DNA of 64,000 nucleotides, from NCBI GenBank assembly GCA_022836915.1, contig CP094668.1, forward strand, positions 1,488,001 through 1,552,000, written 5' to 3'. Positions 1-9,434 of this stretch are shown piece after piece. Source of the stretch: Paenibacillus sp. OVF10 (lineage in GTDB: Bacteria > Bacillota > Bacilli > Paenibacillales > Paenibacillaceae). A program made the translations under genes and the position numbers. The notes beneath the pieces were generated by a model. It did not search any database. It was not told the DNA's origin and worked only from the letters and a program-made list of their open reading frames with translations. How positions within the stretch are numbered: the stretch's first letter is position 1; each line of letters starts with the position of its first letter.

Positions 1-344
1 TCGTTCGCTCTGCACATGACTTGTCTGAAGGCGGCTTGGCTGTTGCGCTCGCAGAGTCTTGTATCAGCGGTAACGTAGGAGCACAGGTGAATGTGGAGAC
101 TGCACTGCGTGCAGATCACGCCCTGTTCAGTGAGAGTCAATCCCGTATCTTGTTGTCGGCTACGCCAGAGCAAGCGGGTAAACTTGAAGCATTTGTACGT
201 GAGCGCGGTGTACCTGTAGCTGTGATTGGACGTGTAGAAGGAAGTAACCTGACGATTGAATTGAACGGAACATCAGCCGTGAGCGAACCTGTAGGAGGTT
301 TGGCTCAGGTCTGGGAGGATGCGATTCCATGTCTCATGAACTGA
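1..344 (+). CDS. purL: Phosphoribosylformylglycinamidine synthase subunit PurL, C-terminal part
   Basis: This is the 3' end of purL, open to the left edge of the window in the frame that begins at base 3. PurL is the large synthetase subunit that converts FGAR to FGAM with ATP and glutamine-derived ammonia in de novo purine synthesis. The visible 113 or so residues contain the VRSAHDLSEGGLAVALAES segment typical of the C-terminal PurM-like (AIRS_C) half, including the conserved HDLSEGGL motif. It overlaps the purF start by 16 bases, which indicates translational coupling and the standard purL-purF order of Bacilli. The N-terminal half lies outside the window. Confidence 0.95.
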   Translation, partial: VRSAHDLSEGGLAVALAESCISGNVGAQVNVETALRADHALFSESQSRILLSATPEQAGKLEAFVRERGVPVAVIGRVEGSNLTIELNGTSAVSEPVGGLAQVWEDAIPCLMN

Positions 345-1807
345 CGACAGGACCGTTGTGGACAGGCGATTATTATAATGAAGGGTCCGGCAAGGAAGGA
401 CTCGACAAATTGAAGGAAGAATGCGGTGTGTTCGGGGTGTTCAGACACCCTGACGCGGCTTCGCTCTCCTATTATGGACTGCATGCGTTGCAACATCGGG
501 GCGAAGAAAGTGCAGGCATGTGTGTGAGTGATGGCAGCCAGTTTAACTATCATCGCGGCATGGGTCTGGTGAAAGAAGTGTTCACCAAAGACCTGATGCA
601 GACGTTAACCGGGGATATTTCCATTGGACATGTCCGGTATTCAACAAGTGGTGACAGTAAACTGACGAACGCACAGCCACTGGTATTTAAATACCGTGAT
701 GGCGATTTGGCAGTAGCGACCAACGGAAACATCGTGAATGCACCAACGATCCGGCGTGAGCTGGAGCAGAGCGGTTCCATTTTCCAAACAACGAGTGATA
801 CCGAGGTCATTGCGCATCTGATTGCACGATCCTCCAAAGGGCTTGTGGAAGCGGCAAAAGAGGCATTCCAGCGCATTGTGGGCGGTTATGCATTTCTGAT
901 CATGACCAATGACAAGCTGCTCGTGGCTTCCGATCCGCACGGACTTCGTCCGCTGACGATGGGTAAGCTGGGAGATGCGTATCTGTTTGCATCCGAGACG
1001 TGTGCACTGGAAACAATCGGCGCGGAGTTAATCCGTGACATTGAACCGGGTGAATTGCTTGTGCTGGATGCAGATGGTCTGCACGAGGATCGTTTTGATC
1101 ATCACAAACACCGCAAGGCATTATGTGCGATGGAATATATTTATTTTGCTCGTCCGGATAGTGATATGAATGGTGCGAATCAGCATGCTGCCCGTAAACG
1201 GATGGGAAGCCGGATGGCGATTGAGTCGTTTGTGGATGCTGACTTGGTTACGGGGGTACCAGATTCCAGCATCTCGGCGGCGATTGGATACGCTGAACAG
1301 ACAGGCATTCCGTATGAGATGGGTATGATCAAAAATAAATACACTGGACGTACGTTTATCCAGCCAAGCCAGGAATTGCGGGAGCAGGGCGTGAAGATGA
1401 AGCTGAGCGCTGTGCGTCGCGTTGTGGAAGGAAAACGTGTGGTTATGATTGACGACTCCATTGTACGGGGAACAACCTCCCGTCGGATCGTTAACATGCT
1501 GCGTGATGCAGGAGCTACCGAAGTCCATGTACGCATTACATCACCACCTTTCAAAAACCCATGTTTCTATGGCATCGATACACCGGACAGCCGTGAATTG
1601 ATCGCCTCACAACTGTCGGTGGAAGAAATTTGCCGTGAGATTAATGCGGATTCCCTGTCGTTCCTCAGTCCGGATGGACTGATAGCATCGATTCAGGGAG
1701 ATAATCAGGATGATCCCAAAGGCGGGCTTTGCCTCGCATGTTTTGATAATGATTACCCAACCCGCCTCGACTTTGGCGGGGAAGAAAAATTCGGCTGCAG
1801 TTGCTAG
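329..1807 (+). CDS. purF: Amidophosphoribosyltransferase
   Basis: PurF catalyses the first committed step of purine synthesis, PRPP plus glutamine to phosphoribosylamine. The 492-residue product has an N-terminal propeptide of 31 residues before the nucleophile Cys32 (EECGVFGVF), a class II glutamine amidotransferase domain to about residue 240, and a C-terminal phosphoribosyltransferase domain with the PRPP loop VVMIDDSIVRGTTSRR. The late cysteines (LCLACFDND) match the [4Fe-4S] ligands of the Bacillus-type enzyme, so this is the Fe-S, processed form. The start ATG follows GGGAGGATG inside purL. It is followed by an unusually long GC-rich spacer before purM. Confidence 0.97.
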   Translation: MSHELTTGPLWTGDYYNEGSGKEGLDKLKEECGVFGVFRHPDAASLSYYGLHALQHRGEESAGMCVSDGSQFNYHRGMGLVKEVFTKDLMQTLTGDISIGHVRYSTSGDSKLTNAQPLVFKYRDGDLAVATNGNIVNAPTIRRELEQSGSIFQTTSDTEVIAHLIARSSKGLVEAAKEAFQRIVGGYAFLIMTNDKLLVASDPHGLRPLTMGKLGDAYLFASETCALETIGAELIRDIEPGELLVLDADGLHEDRFDHHKHRKALCAMEYIYFARPDSDMNGANQHAARKRMGSRMAIESFVDADLVTGVPDSSISAAIGYAEQTGIPYEMGMIKNKYTGRTFIQPSQELREQGVKMKLSAVRRVVEGKRVVMIDDSIVRGTTSRRIVNMLRDAGATEVHVRITSPPFKNPCFYGIDTPDSRELIASQLSVEEICREINADSLSFLSPDGLIASIQGDNQDDPKGGLCLACFDNDYPTRLDFGGEEKFGCSC

Positions 1808-2220
1808 CTGTTATGTGGCGAGACAAACGTATCTCGCCGCCCCAGGCATAGCCCGCGCCCTCAAGCCCCGCCTTGCGGAGCAACAGGGTCAGGGCAGCCA
1901 AGCGAAGCAGCTGCCCCCGGACGCAGCCCGCGCCCTTAAGCCCCGCTTTGCGGAGCAACAGGGCCAGGGCACCCAAGCGAAGGAGCTGCCCAGCGGGCTT
2001 GCCCCGCAGCGTAGCTGAGCGGGGTTCGCCGACCGATGGCTTGCAGCCAACGGAATCGGCGAACAATCCCGCGGGATCACGCACGAATCAACCATAGCAA
2101 GATCACACCAGCCACCTCTGCACCGCTTTTTTGGCGGGTGTCCAGAGGGCCTGCCAAGGTCCTATGGGGTCCTCCCGGGCGGGAGGATTTAGGTGGGGCG
2201 AAAAAAGGAGCTGATTCCAC
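1808..2220. other. GC-rich purF-purM spacer
   Basis: This is a 413-base gap inside an otherwise tightly packed operon. It is much more GC-rich than its neighbours. It contains a 75-base tandem duplication (listed separately), a CCCCGC...GCGGGG hairpin near 2001-2021 and a run rich in CCTCCCGGGCGGGAGG near 2174-2190. A reading frame of 102 codons (1710-2018, starting inside purF) runs through the repeats, but it has no ribosome binding site and I do not call it a gene. The purM ribosome binding site AAAAGGAG lies at the right end. Confidence 0.6.
1851..1991. repeat. Imperfect 66-bp direct repeat, 75-bp period
   Basis: The unit at 1851-1916 recurs at 1926-1991 with 61 of 66 positions identical. 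Both start GCCCGCGCCC and end AGCTGCCC. The period of 75 bases is 25 codons, so an ORF passing through keeps frame, and three of the five differences would change an amino acid. Its base composition is unlike the pur genes around it. Confidence 0.85.
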
Positions 2221-3261
2221 TTGTCAGAAGCATATAAAAAGGCCGGCGTCGATATCGCGGCAGGTAATGAAGCGGTTGAACGGATGAAAAAACACGTGAA
2301 GCGTACCTTCCGTCCGGAAGTGATGACAGATCTGGGTGGATTCGGTGCCCTGTTCGGTTTGAACAAAGATAAATACGATGAGCCTGTGCTTGTATCCGGT
2401 ACGGATGGCGTAGGCACCAAGCTGAAAATTGCATTTGCCATGGACCGTCACGATACCATCGGAATCGACGCGGTAGCGATGTGTGTGAACGACATTGTGG
2501 TACAGGGTGCAGAACCACTCTTCTTCCTTGACTATCTGGCATGTGACAAAGTTATTCCTGAGAAGATCGAAGCTATTGTTGCGGGTATCGCTGAAGGCTG
2601 TTATCAATCTGGTTGTGCGCTGATCGGTGGCGAGACGGCGGAGATGCCGGGCATGTACAGTGAAGGCGAATACGATATTGCCGGATTCACGGTGGGTATC
2701 GTAGACAAAGCTAAGATCATCAACGGTACAACCATCGCCCCTGGCGACACAGTGATTGGACTGGCCTCCAGCGGTGTGCATAGTAACGGATTCTCGCTGG
2801 TACGCAGACTTTTGTTGGAAGATGCGGGACTTGATCTGCATGATGAAGTAGCGGAACTGGGCGGTAAGCTGGGTGATTCCCTGCTGGAACCTACGAAGAT
2901 CTACGTTAAACCTCTGTTGTCCCTGCTGGAAAAGGTAAAAGTAAAAGGCATGGCACACATTACAGGTGGTGGCTTCATCGAGAATATCCCACGTATGTTG
3001 CCGAGCAACGTGAATGTGGATATTGACTACGGCTCTTGGCCGATCCTGCCGATCTTCAACCTGTTACAGGAAAAAGGTGCTGTCTCGAACCGTGACATGT
3101 TCACCACATTCAACATGGGTGTTGGGCTTGTACTGGTGGTTAATGAAGCAGATGCAACGGAAGCGCTGGAACAACTGAAAGCATCTGGTGAAGAAGCGTA
3201 CATCATTGGCCGTGTTACTGAAGGAGATGCGCGAGTAACCTTCACGGGAGCGGATGTTTAA
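2221..3261 (+). CDS. purM: Phosphoribosylformylglycinamidine cyclo-ligase (AIR synthetase)
   Basis: PurM closes the imidazole ring, converting FGAM to AIR with ATP. The 346-residue product begins at TTG 2221 behind AAAAAAGGAGCTGATTCCAC and opens with [19 protein letters not shown], the standard PurM start. Conserved blocks are [13 protein letters not shown], the [11 protein letters not shown] motif, [13 protein letters not shown] and [13 protein letters not shown], in the expected order and full length. Its TAA stop overlaps the purN ATG by one base (TAATG), so the two are translationally coupled. Confidence 0.97.
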   Translation: MSEAYKKAGVDIAAGNEAVERMKKHVKRTFRPEVMTDLGGFGALFGLNKDKYDEPVLVSGTDGVGTKLKIAFAMDRHDTIGIDAVAMCVNDIVVQGAEPLFFLDYLACDKVIPEKIEAIVAGIAEGCYQSGCALIGGETAEMPGMYSEGEYDIAGFTVGIVDKAKIINGTTIAPGDTVIGLASSGVHSNGFSLVRRLLLEDAGLDLHDEVAELGGKLGDSLLEPTKIYVKPLLSLLEKVKVKGMAHITGGGFIENIPRMLPSNVNVDIDYGSWPILPIFNLLQEKGAVSNRDMFTTFNMGVGLVLVVNEADATEALEQLKASGEEAYIIGRVTEGDARVTFTGADV

Positions 3262-3877
3262 TGGCGAACTACCGCATAGCTGTATTTGCCTCGGGTGAAG
3301 GGACCAACTTTCAGTCATTGGTCGATGCAGTACGGAACGGTGGGTTGGATGCATCTGTAGATCTGCTCGTGTGTGATAAATCGGCTGCACGCGTTGTGCA
3401 GCGGGCACAGGATGCAGGCGTGGATTGTCATCTGTTTACTCCAAAAATTATGCTTCCCGTGAAGCCTATGAGGCAGAGATCGTGGAAGTGCTTGAATCCA
3501 AAAAAATCGACTTGGTTGTTCTTGCGGGATATATGAGATTGTTGACTTCGGTTGTGGTGGATCGTTACGCAGGGCGGTTGATTAATATTCATCCGTCCTT
3601 GCTACCAGCATTTGCAGGCAAGGATGCGATTGGACAGGCTCTCGAATATGGCGTGAAAGTTACAGGCGTGACGGTGCACTTTGTGGACGGTGGCATGGAT
3701 ACAGGGCCTATTATTGCCCAGCATCCGGTTCCCATTTTGCCAGAGGATACGCCTGAGTCAATCAGCCGCTCCATCCATGCAGCCGAACAGCAACTTTACC
3801 CTGAAGTGGTATCCTGGTTCGCTCAAGGTCTGGTTCAATTAGACGGACGTCACGTTACTGTTAACAAACCGGTTTGA
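3261..3877 (+). CDS. purN: Phosphoribosylglycinamide formyltransferase, frameshifted as sequenced
   Basis: PurN transfers a formyl group from 10-formyl-THF to GAR. The reading frame starts at ATG 3261 ([18 protein letters not shown]) and breaks after CHLFTPK. The remainder (NYASREAYEAEIVEVL onward) continues in the frame ending at 3877. The break is in an A5 run at 3443-3447; one more A restores CCA AAA AAT TAT and gives a 205-residue protein of normal family length. The formyltransferase signature is complete after the break: INIHPSLLPAFAG holds the catalytic Asn and His, and VDGGMDTGPII holds the catalytic Asp. The single deletion in an essential-pathway gene is most simply a sequencing error. 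Confidence 0.93.
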
Positions 3878-3947
3878 TATAAGTTGAAATTTTTTTGCAC
3901 ATTAACGGAGAGGACAGAAAAAACCTGAAAAAGCAAAGCGGTCGCCT

Positions 3948-3999
3948 TTATCACCGGATTTTCCCTTTAAGAAAAGGGAATCAAAAAATCTGGGGATAA
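3948..3999 (+). other. Long hairpin between purN and purH
   Basis: The outer arms TTATCACCGGATTT and AAATCTGGGGATAA pair with two mismatches. Inside them TTCCCTTT-AAG-AAAAGGGAA forms a second perfect stem. There is no U tract directly after it, so it is not a classical terminator; it sits in the 294-base gap before purH and could be an mRNA-stability or processing element. Confidence 0.5.
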
Positions 4000-4171
4000 C
4001 AGCGATTAGAAGGTTGTTCTGTCATCGGAGTGTCCCGTGTAAACATCTTAGTTCCACTTATATAACAGAAGTCGAATATTGGTACGCATTTTGTGATATT
4101 TCTCGGGAAATAAATCGGCTGTGTTTCGTCAGGAAACGCGAAGCCATGGGACATTAAAGGAGGAGCATATT

Positions 4172-5719
4172 GTGAGTATCAAAAGAGCGCTGGTCAGCGT
4201 ATGGGATAAAACAGGCATCGTGGACTTTTGCCGCGAGCTGTCGCAAATGGGTGTGGAGATTATTTCGACAGGAGGTACAAGCAGCCTGTTGTCGAAGGAA
4301 GGCGTACCTGTCATCGGAATTTCGGATGTGACCGGGTTCCCGGAAATCATGGACGGACGTGTTAAAACATTGCATCCAGCAGTTCATGGTGGGTTGCTGG
4401 CTGTTCGTGACAGCGAAGAGCATAAGCGCCAGATGGAAGAGAACGGATTGGGTTATATTGACCTCGTTGTCGTAAACCTCTACCCCTTCCAAGATACTAT
4501 CGCCAAACCGGATGTGACGTACGAAGACGCGATCGAGAACATCGATATCGGTGGTCCAACGATGCTTCGTTCTGCAGCCAAAAACCATGCCTTTGTCAGT
4601 GTTGTTGTTGACACAGCGGATTATGGTAAGGTGCTTGAAGAAGTTCGCAGCAATGGAGATACCACCCTCGAAACACGCAAACGGCTTGCGGCAAAAGTGT
4701 TCCGCCATACAGCGGCTTACGATGCAGTTATTTCTGACTATCTCTCTAACCTGAACGGCGATCCGTTGCCAGAGCGTCTGACGGTTACTTACGAAAAACT
4801 CCAGGATTTGCGTTACGGCGAAAATCCACACCAGCAGGCGGCATTCTACCGCAAACCGCTGGCTGCACAAGATACGTTGACAACAGCCGAGCAATTGCAT
4901 GGCAAAGAGTTGTCTTACAATAACATCAACGATGCGAACGCAGCATTGCAGATTGTCAAAGAATTTGAAGAACCGGCGGTTGTTGCGGTTAAACATATGA
5001 ACCCATGCGGCGTAGGTATTGGTGCAAGTATCTATGAAGCTTACAGCAAGGCATATGCTGCAGATCCAACGTCTATCTTTGGTGGCATTGTGGCAGCGAA
5101 CCGCATTATCGACAGCGATACAGCAGGCAAATTGAGCGAGATTTTCCTGGAAATCATACTTGCCCCTGACTTTACACAAGAGGCACTCGATATCCTGACG
5201 AAGAAGAAAAACATTCGTTTGCTCAAAACGGGTGAACTGAATGCTGCTCGTAAACGGGAAAGCCAATTCGTGGTAACGTCTATTGACGGTGGTATGATCG
5301 TGCAACAGTCCGATGTACACTCCATCGAAGCGAGCGAGCTGAACGTGGTAACGGATCGTGCGCCTTCGGAAGAAGAACTGAAACAGCTGTTGTTTGGCTG
5401 GAAAGTAGTTAAACACGTGAAATCCAACGCGATTGTACTTGCAGCGAATGACATGACGGTAGGTGTGGGCGCTGGACAAATGAATCGTGTGGGTGCAGCC
5501 AAAATTGCGATTGAGCAAGCGGGCGAGCAAGCAAAAGGTGCTATTCTGGCATCCGATGCGTTCTTCCCAATGGGTGATACGCTGGAACTGGCAGCAAAAG
5601 CCGGAATTACAGCGGTAATTCAACCTGGTGGTTCGATCAAAGATGAAGAATCCATCAAAGTAGCCAATGAATACGGAATTGCCATGGTCTTCACAGGCGT
5701 TCGTCACTTCAAACACTAG
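4172..5719 (+). CDS. purH: Bifunctional AICAR formyltransferase / IMP cyclohydrolase
   Basis: PurH carries out the last two steps to IMP. GTG 4172 is chosen because AAAGGAGGAG lies at 4156-4165 and the protein then starts MSIKRALVSVWDKTGIVDF, the family N-terminus; an in-frame start at 4121 lacks a ribosome binding site. The 515-residue product has the MGS-like cyclohydrolase domain first (STGGTSSLL, KTLHPAVHGGLL) and the AICARFT domain after about residue 200 (RYGENPHQQAAFYR, KHMNPCG with the catalytic Lys-His, and SDAFFPMGD near the end). A gap of 294 bases containing a strong hairpin separates it from purN. Confidence 0.96.
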   Translation: MSIKRALVSVWDKTGIVDFCRELSQMGVEIISTGGTSSLLSKEGVPVIGISDVTGFPEIMDGRVKTLHPAVHGGLLAVRDSEEHKRQMEENGLGYIDLVVVNLYPFQDTIAKPDVTYEDAIENIDIGGPTMLRSAAKNHAFVSVVVDTADYGKVLEEVRSNGDTTLETRKRLAAKVFRHTAAYDAVISDYLSNLNGDPLPERLTVTYEKLQDLRYGENPHQQAAFYRKPLAAQDTLTTAEQLHGKELSYNNINDANAALQIVKEFEEPAVVAVKHMNPCGVGIGASIYEAYSKAYAADPTSIFGGIVAANRIIDSDTAGKLSEIFLEIILAPDFTQEALDILTKKKNIRLLKTGELNAARKRESQFVVTSIDGGMIVQQSDVHSIEASELNVVTDRAPSEEELKQLLFGWKVVKHVKSNAIVLAANDMTVGVGAGQMNRVGAAKIAIEQAGEQAKGAILASDAFFPMGDTLELAAKAGITAVIQPGGSIKDEESIKVANEYGIAMVFTGVRHFKH

Positions 5720-5738
5720 AATGAAAAAGGTTTAATAA

Positions 5739-5786
5739 GGGTGTCGCCAGTCATACTTATGACTTATGGTACACCCCCTCTTTTTA
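5739..5786 (+). terminator. Hairpin with T run between purH and purD
   Basis: GGGTGT (5739-5744) pairs with ACACCC (5771-5776) and inside it AGTCAT pairs with ATGACT. The structure is followed by CCTCTTTTTAGG. It may attenuate transcription into purD, or act as a partial terminator within the operon. Confidence 0.5.
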
Positions 5787-5846
5787 GGTTTTTCAACACG
5801 CGATAGCGTAACAAATCCAGTTATGCACGGAGGGAGAACAGAACGA

Positions 5847-7112
5847 ATGGATATTCTGGTAGTAGGCGGCGGTGGCCGGGAACATGCAATCATCTGGGCG
5901 CTGGCAAAGAGTCCAAAGGTAGACAAGATTCACTGCGCACCGGGAAATGCAGGTATTGCTCAGCTCGCTGAGTGTCATGCCATTGCGGTAAATGAATTCG
6001 ATAAACTAACGGCTCTTGCTGTAGAGCTTAAAGTGGGATTGGTGGTTATTGGTCCGGATGATCCGCTGGCGGATGGGATCGTGGATGCATTTGATTCGAC
6101 AGGTATTCCGGTATTCGGACCCCGTCGTAATGCAGCAGAGATCGAAGGAAGTAAAACGTTCATGAAGGACCTGCTGCACAAATATAACATTCCAACCGCA
6201 GCCTATGAAAAATTCGACAACTACGAACAGGCTCAAACGTATCTGAATGAGCAAGCAATTCCGGTTGTCATCAAGGCAGATGGACTGGCAGCGGGCAAAG
6301 GTGTGACGGTAGCTTATTCGCGTGAAGAGGCTGATCGGGCACTTCGCAGCATCATGGTGGAGAAGGTATTTGGTGATGCAGGAGCCAAAGTGATCATCGA
6401 GGAATTCCTCGCAGGGCAGGAAATGTCCATTCTGGCTTTTGTCGATGGGGAGACGGTTCGTCCGATGGCCGCAGCACAGGATCACAAACCTGTATTCGAT
6501 AATGACCAGGGGCCAAACACAGGCGGTATGGGTACATATTCACCATTGCCACATATCCCTGCTTCTATTATTGAGGAAGCCGTGGAGACGATCATTAAAC
6601 CAACGGCTAAAGCGATGGTGTCTGAGGGACGTCCATTCCAAGGTGTATTGTTTGCCGGTCTGATGATATCGCCGGATGGCAAACCCAAAACGATTGAGTT
6701 TAACGCACGTTTTGGTGATCCCGAAACACAGGTTGTTTTGCCACGTCTGAAAAGTGACTTGTTCGATATCTTCTGGGCAACCGTTCATGGCAAACTGGCT
6801 GACATTGAGATTGAATGGAGCGATGAAGCCGCAGTATGTGTGGTGCTTGCTTCAGGAGGTTATCCGGGTCCTTATGCCAAAGGAGTAGTCATCGAAGGAC
6901 TGGATCAAGTGGACGATGCCGTGGTATTCCACGCAGGTACAGCTCGTAATGAAGCAGGAGACTGGGTCACGAACGGCGGACGAATCCTGGGCGTAGTTGG
7001 CCTTGGTGCAGATATTGCCGAAGCTAGAAACAAAGCCTATGCAGAGGCGGAGCGTATCCGATTTGATGGCAAACATCAGCGGACGGATATCGCTGCTAAA
7101 GCACTGGTATAG
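5847..7112 (+). CDS. purD: Phosphoribosylamine-glycine ligase
   Basis: PurD (GAR synthetase) ligates glycine to phosphoribosylamine with ATP. ATG 5847 follows ACGGAGGGAGAAC and gives the standard N-terminus MDILVVGGGGREHAIIWAL. The 421-residue ATP-grasp protein shows PVVIKADGLAAGKGV (ATP binding), GVLFAGLMISPDG and EFNARFGDPETQVVLPRL (metal and substrate binding), with a C-terminal GARS domain. It is the last gene of the purine operon and a terminator-like hairpin follows directly. Confidence 0.96.
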   Translation: MDILVVGGGGREHAIIWALAKSPKVDKIHCAPGNAGIAQLAECHAIAVNEFDKLTALAVELKVGLVVIGPDDPLADGIVDAFDSTGIPVFGPRRNAAEIEGSKTFMKDLLHKYNIPTAAYEKFDNYEQAQTYLNEQAIPVVIKADGLAAGKGVTVAYSREEADRALRSIMVEKVFGDAGAKVIIEEFLAGQEMSILAFVDGETVRPMAAAQDHKPVFDNDQGPNTGGMGTYSPLPHIPASIIEEAVETIIKPTAKAMVSEGRPFQGVLFAGLMISPDGKPKTIEFNARFGDPETQVVLPRLKSDLFDIFWATVHGKLADIEIEWSDEAAVCVVLASGGYPGPYAKGVVIEGLDQVDDAVVFHAGTARNEAGDWVTNGGRILGVVGLGADIAEARNKAYAEAERIRFDGKHQRTDIAAKALV

Positions 7113-7831
7113 AATGAATACAAGAGCCCGTATAGATGTGTACCGGAAAGGTATTTGCATCCTGCGGGCTCTTTGCTGCGTATATAGATGTACCTTGTGC
7201 AAACGGCCGAACTTGTCCATACGGGAAAGACATGGGAAAGATACGAAACAGGATATAATCTGGGTGTTTAGGCATGTTGTTTAATGCCCTAAAGTACAGG
7301 GTAGTATTTTTATAAATTGGACTATACTAAACATGTGAACATGTTCACATTATGAGATAATATCAATCATATTATATAAAGTACGTAACATACATAGAGA
7401 CTAATTTGTGAACATTATACTGTAAGCTTGTGGCAAACCATAACGTGCAACTGGATGGTTGAGCGGGAAACATGGTATACTTTTCGGAAACAGGAATGAG
7501 TACGAGGGGAGGTGGATATCTATTGGGTAGGCGATATTGTAAATTGTCCAAATGGCGAATCTAGGTGGAGTTAAGCGAGGAACAATTGACAGCATGAGGG
7601 GTAACCCGATTTGAATGAAGAAGTTTCTGCAAGTCATTGACTTCATCTTGAATTCCTGTTTTGTATTTTACAAGGTCAAACACGTACGACATATACAAAT
7701 ATGATCATTATTCGATTTCATATAAGGCATACGCCATGATGAACGACAAACAGCGCATGAATGGTTAACCTAGTTAACGGATCACGCTGTAACTATCTCT
7801 GGAGGTGAATCCCTGAGAACCGGGGAAATCA
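7113..7831. other. 719-base non-coding gap with palindromes and a possible short leader ORF
   Basis: After the purD terminator the gap holds a perfect 14-base palindrome GTGAACATGTTCAC at 7335-7348, a second palindromic site GTTAACCTAGTTAAC at 7764-7778, and an AT-rich stretch. A 13-codon ORF at 7523-7564 (TTG start, protein MGRRYCKLSKWRI) follows a good GGGAGGTGG ribosome binding site and could be a leader peptide. I recognise no known riboswitch; in particular an M-box consensus is not visible. Confidence 0.4.
7122..7175 (+). terminator. Probable end-of-operon terminator after purD
   Basis: AAGAGCCCG at 7122-7130 pairs with CGGGCTCTT ending at 7173, and the interior adds GATG...CATC and TACC...GGTA pairings. 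Only a short TTTG follows, so termination strength is uncertain. Confidence 0.55.

Positions 7832-7834
<3 letters not shown>
7801..7834 (+). promoter_or_regulatory. SD-hairpin-TTG initiation region of first CNNM paralog
   Basis: GGAGGTGA at 7801-7808 is 26 bases from the TTG start at 7832, too far for normal use. The 17 bases at 7810-7826 can fold (TCCC-T against G-GGGA, 7-base loop), which would bring the SD to about 9 bases from the start. The same arrangement, with a different stem sequence, precedes the second paralog. A minimal ORF GTG AAT CCC TGA also begins in the SD. Confidence 0.5.
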
Positions 7835-9168
<1,334 letters not shown>

Positions 9169-9400
9169 TGTTGGTTCGATCATAACTGTAATCTAGGGTC
9201 GACGGCCCTCAGAATTTAAATGTTTTGGCAACGTAACAGTGTAGGGGACGGAATCGATTCTAAAGAAGCGTAGCGTTCGCGTTTGCAAACCAATTCTATA
9301 CCTTTGAAAACAACAATCAGGGAAATTTGGAGGCAATGGCGATCGGAAGAACGAGCCGTCACCGGAACGTCACTCGTGCAACCTTATTTTAAATTTTAAT

Positions 9401-9434
9401 GGAGGTGAATCCCTCAGGTTGAGGGAAATCATTG
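9401..9434 (+). promoter_or_regulatory. SD-hairpin-TTG initiation region of second CNNM paralog
   Basis: GGAGGTGA at 9401-9408 is followed by a perfect 7-bp stem with 3-base loop, TCCCTCA-GGT-TGAGGGA (9410-9426), then AATCA and the TTG start at 9432. Length and position of the hairpin are identical to the first paralog while the inner stem bases differ, which suggests structure is conserved. Confidence 0.55.

Noticed and set aside
1710..2018. 102-codon plus-strand ORF through the purF-purM repeat
   Set aside because: It starts inside purF, lacks a ribosome binding site and its sequence is a product of the tandem repeat. Kept as a note in the repeat entry, not as a gene.
2224..2958. Minus-strand 244-codon frame opposite purM
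   Set aside because: Shadow of a conserved gene with no coding features of its own.
3261..3536. Programmed frameshift in purN
   Set aside because: The A5 site has no conserved slippery/stem arrangement and at least 15 similar deletions occur in unrelated genes, so a sequencing error is simpler.
4154..5716. Long minus-strand open frame of 520 codons across purH
   Set aside because: It is antisense to a well-supported purH, has no ribosome binding site and its translation is Cys/Arg/His-rich with no recognisable motif, typical of a codon-bias shadow.
7401..7646. Minus-strand 81-codon ORF in the gap before the CNNM genes
   Set aside because: No ribosome binding site, no family resemblance, and it lies over the candidate leader region.
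7180..7800. Possible M-box magnesium riboswitch upstream of the CNNM genes
   Set aside because: The conserved M-box core sequence is not present.
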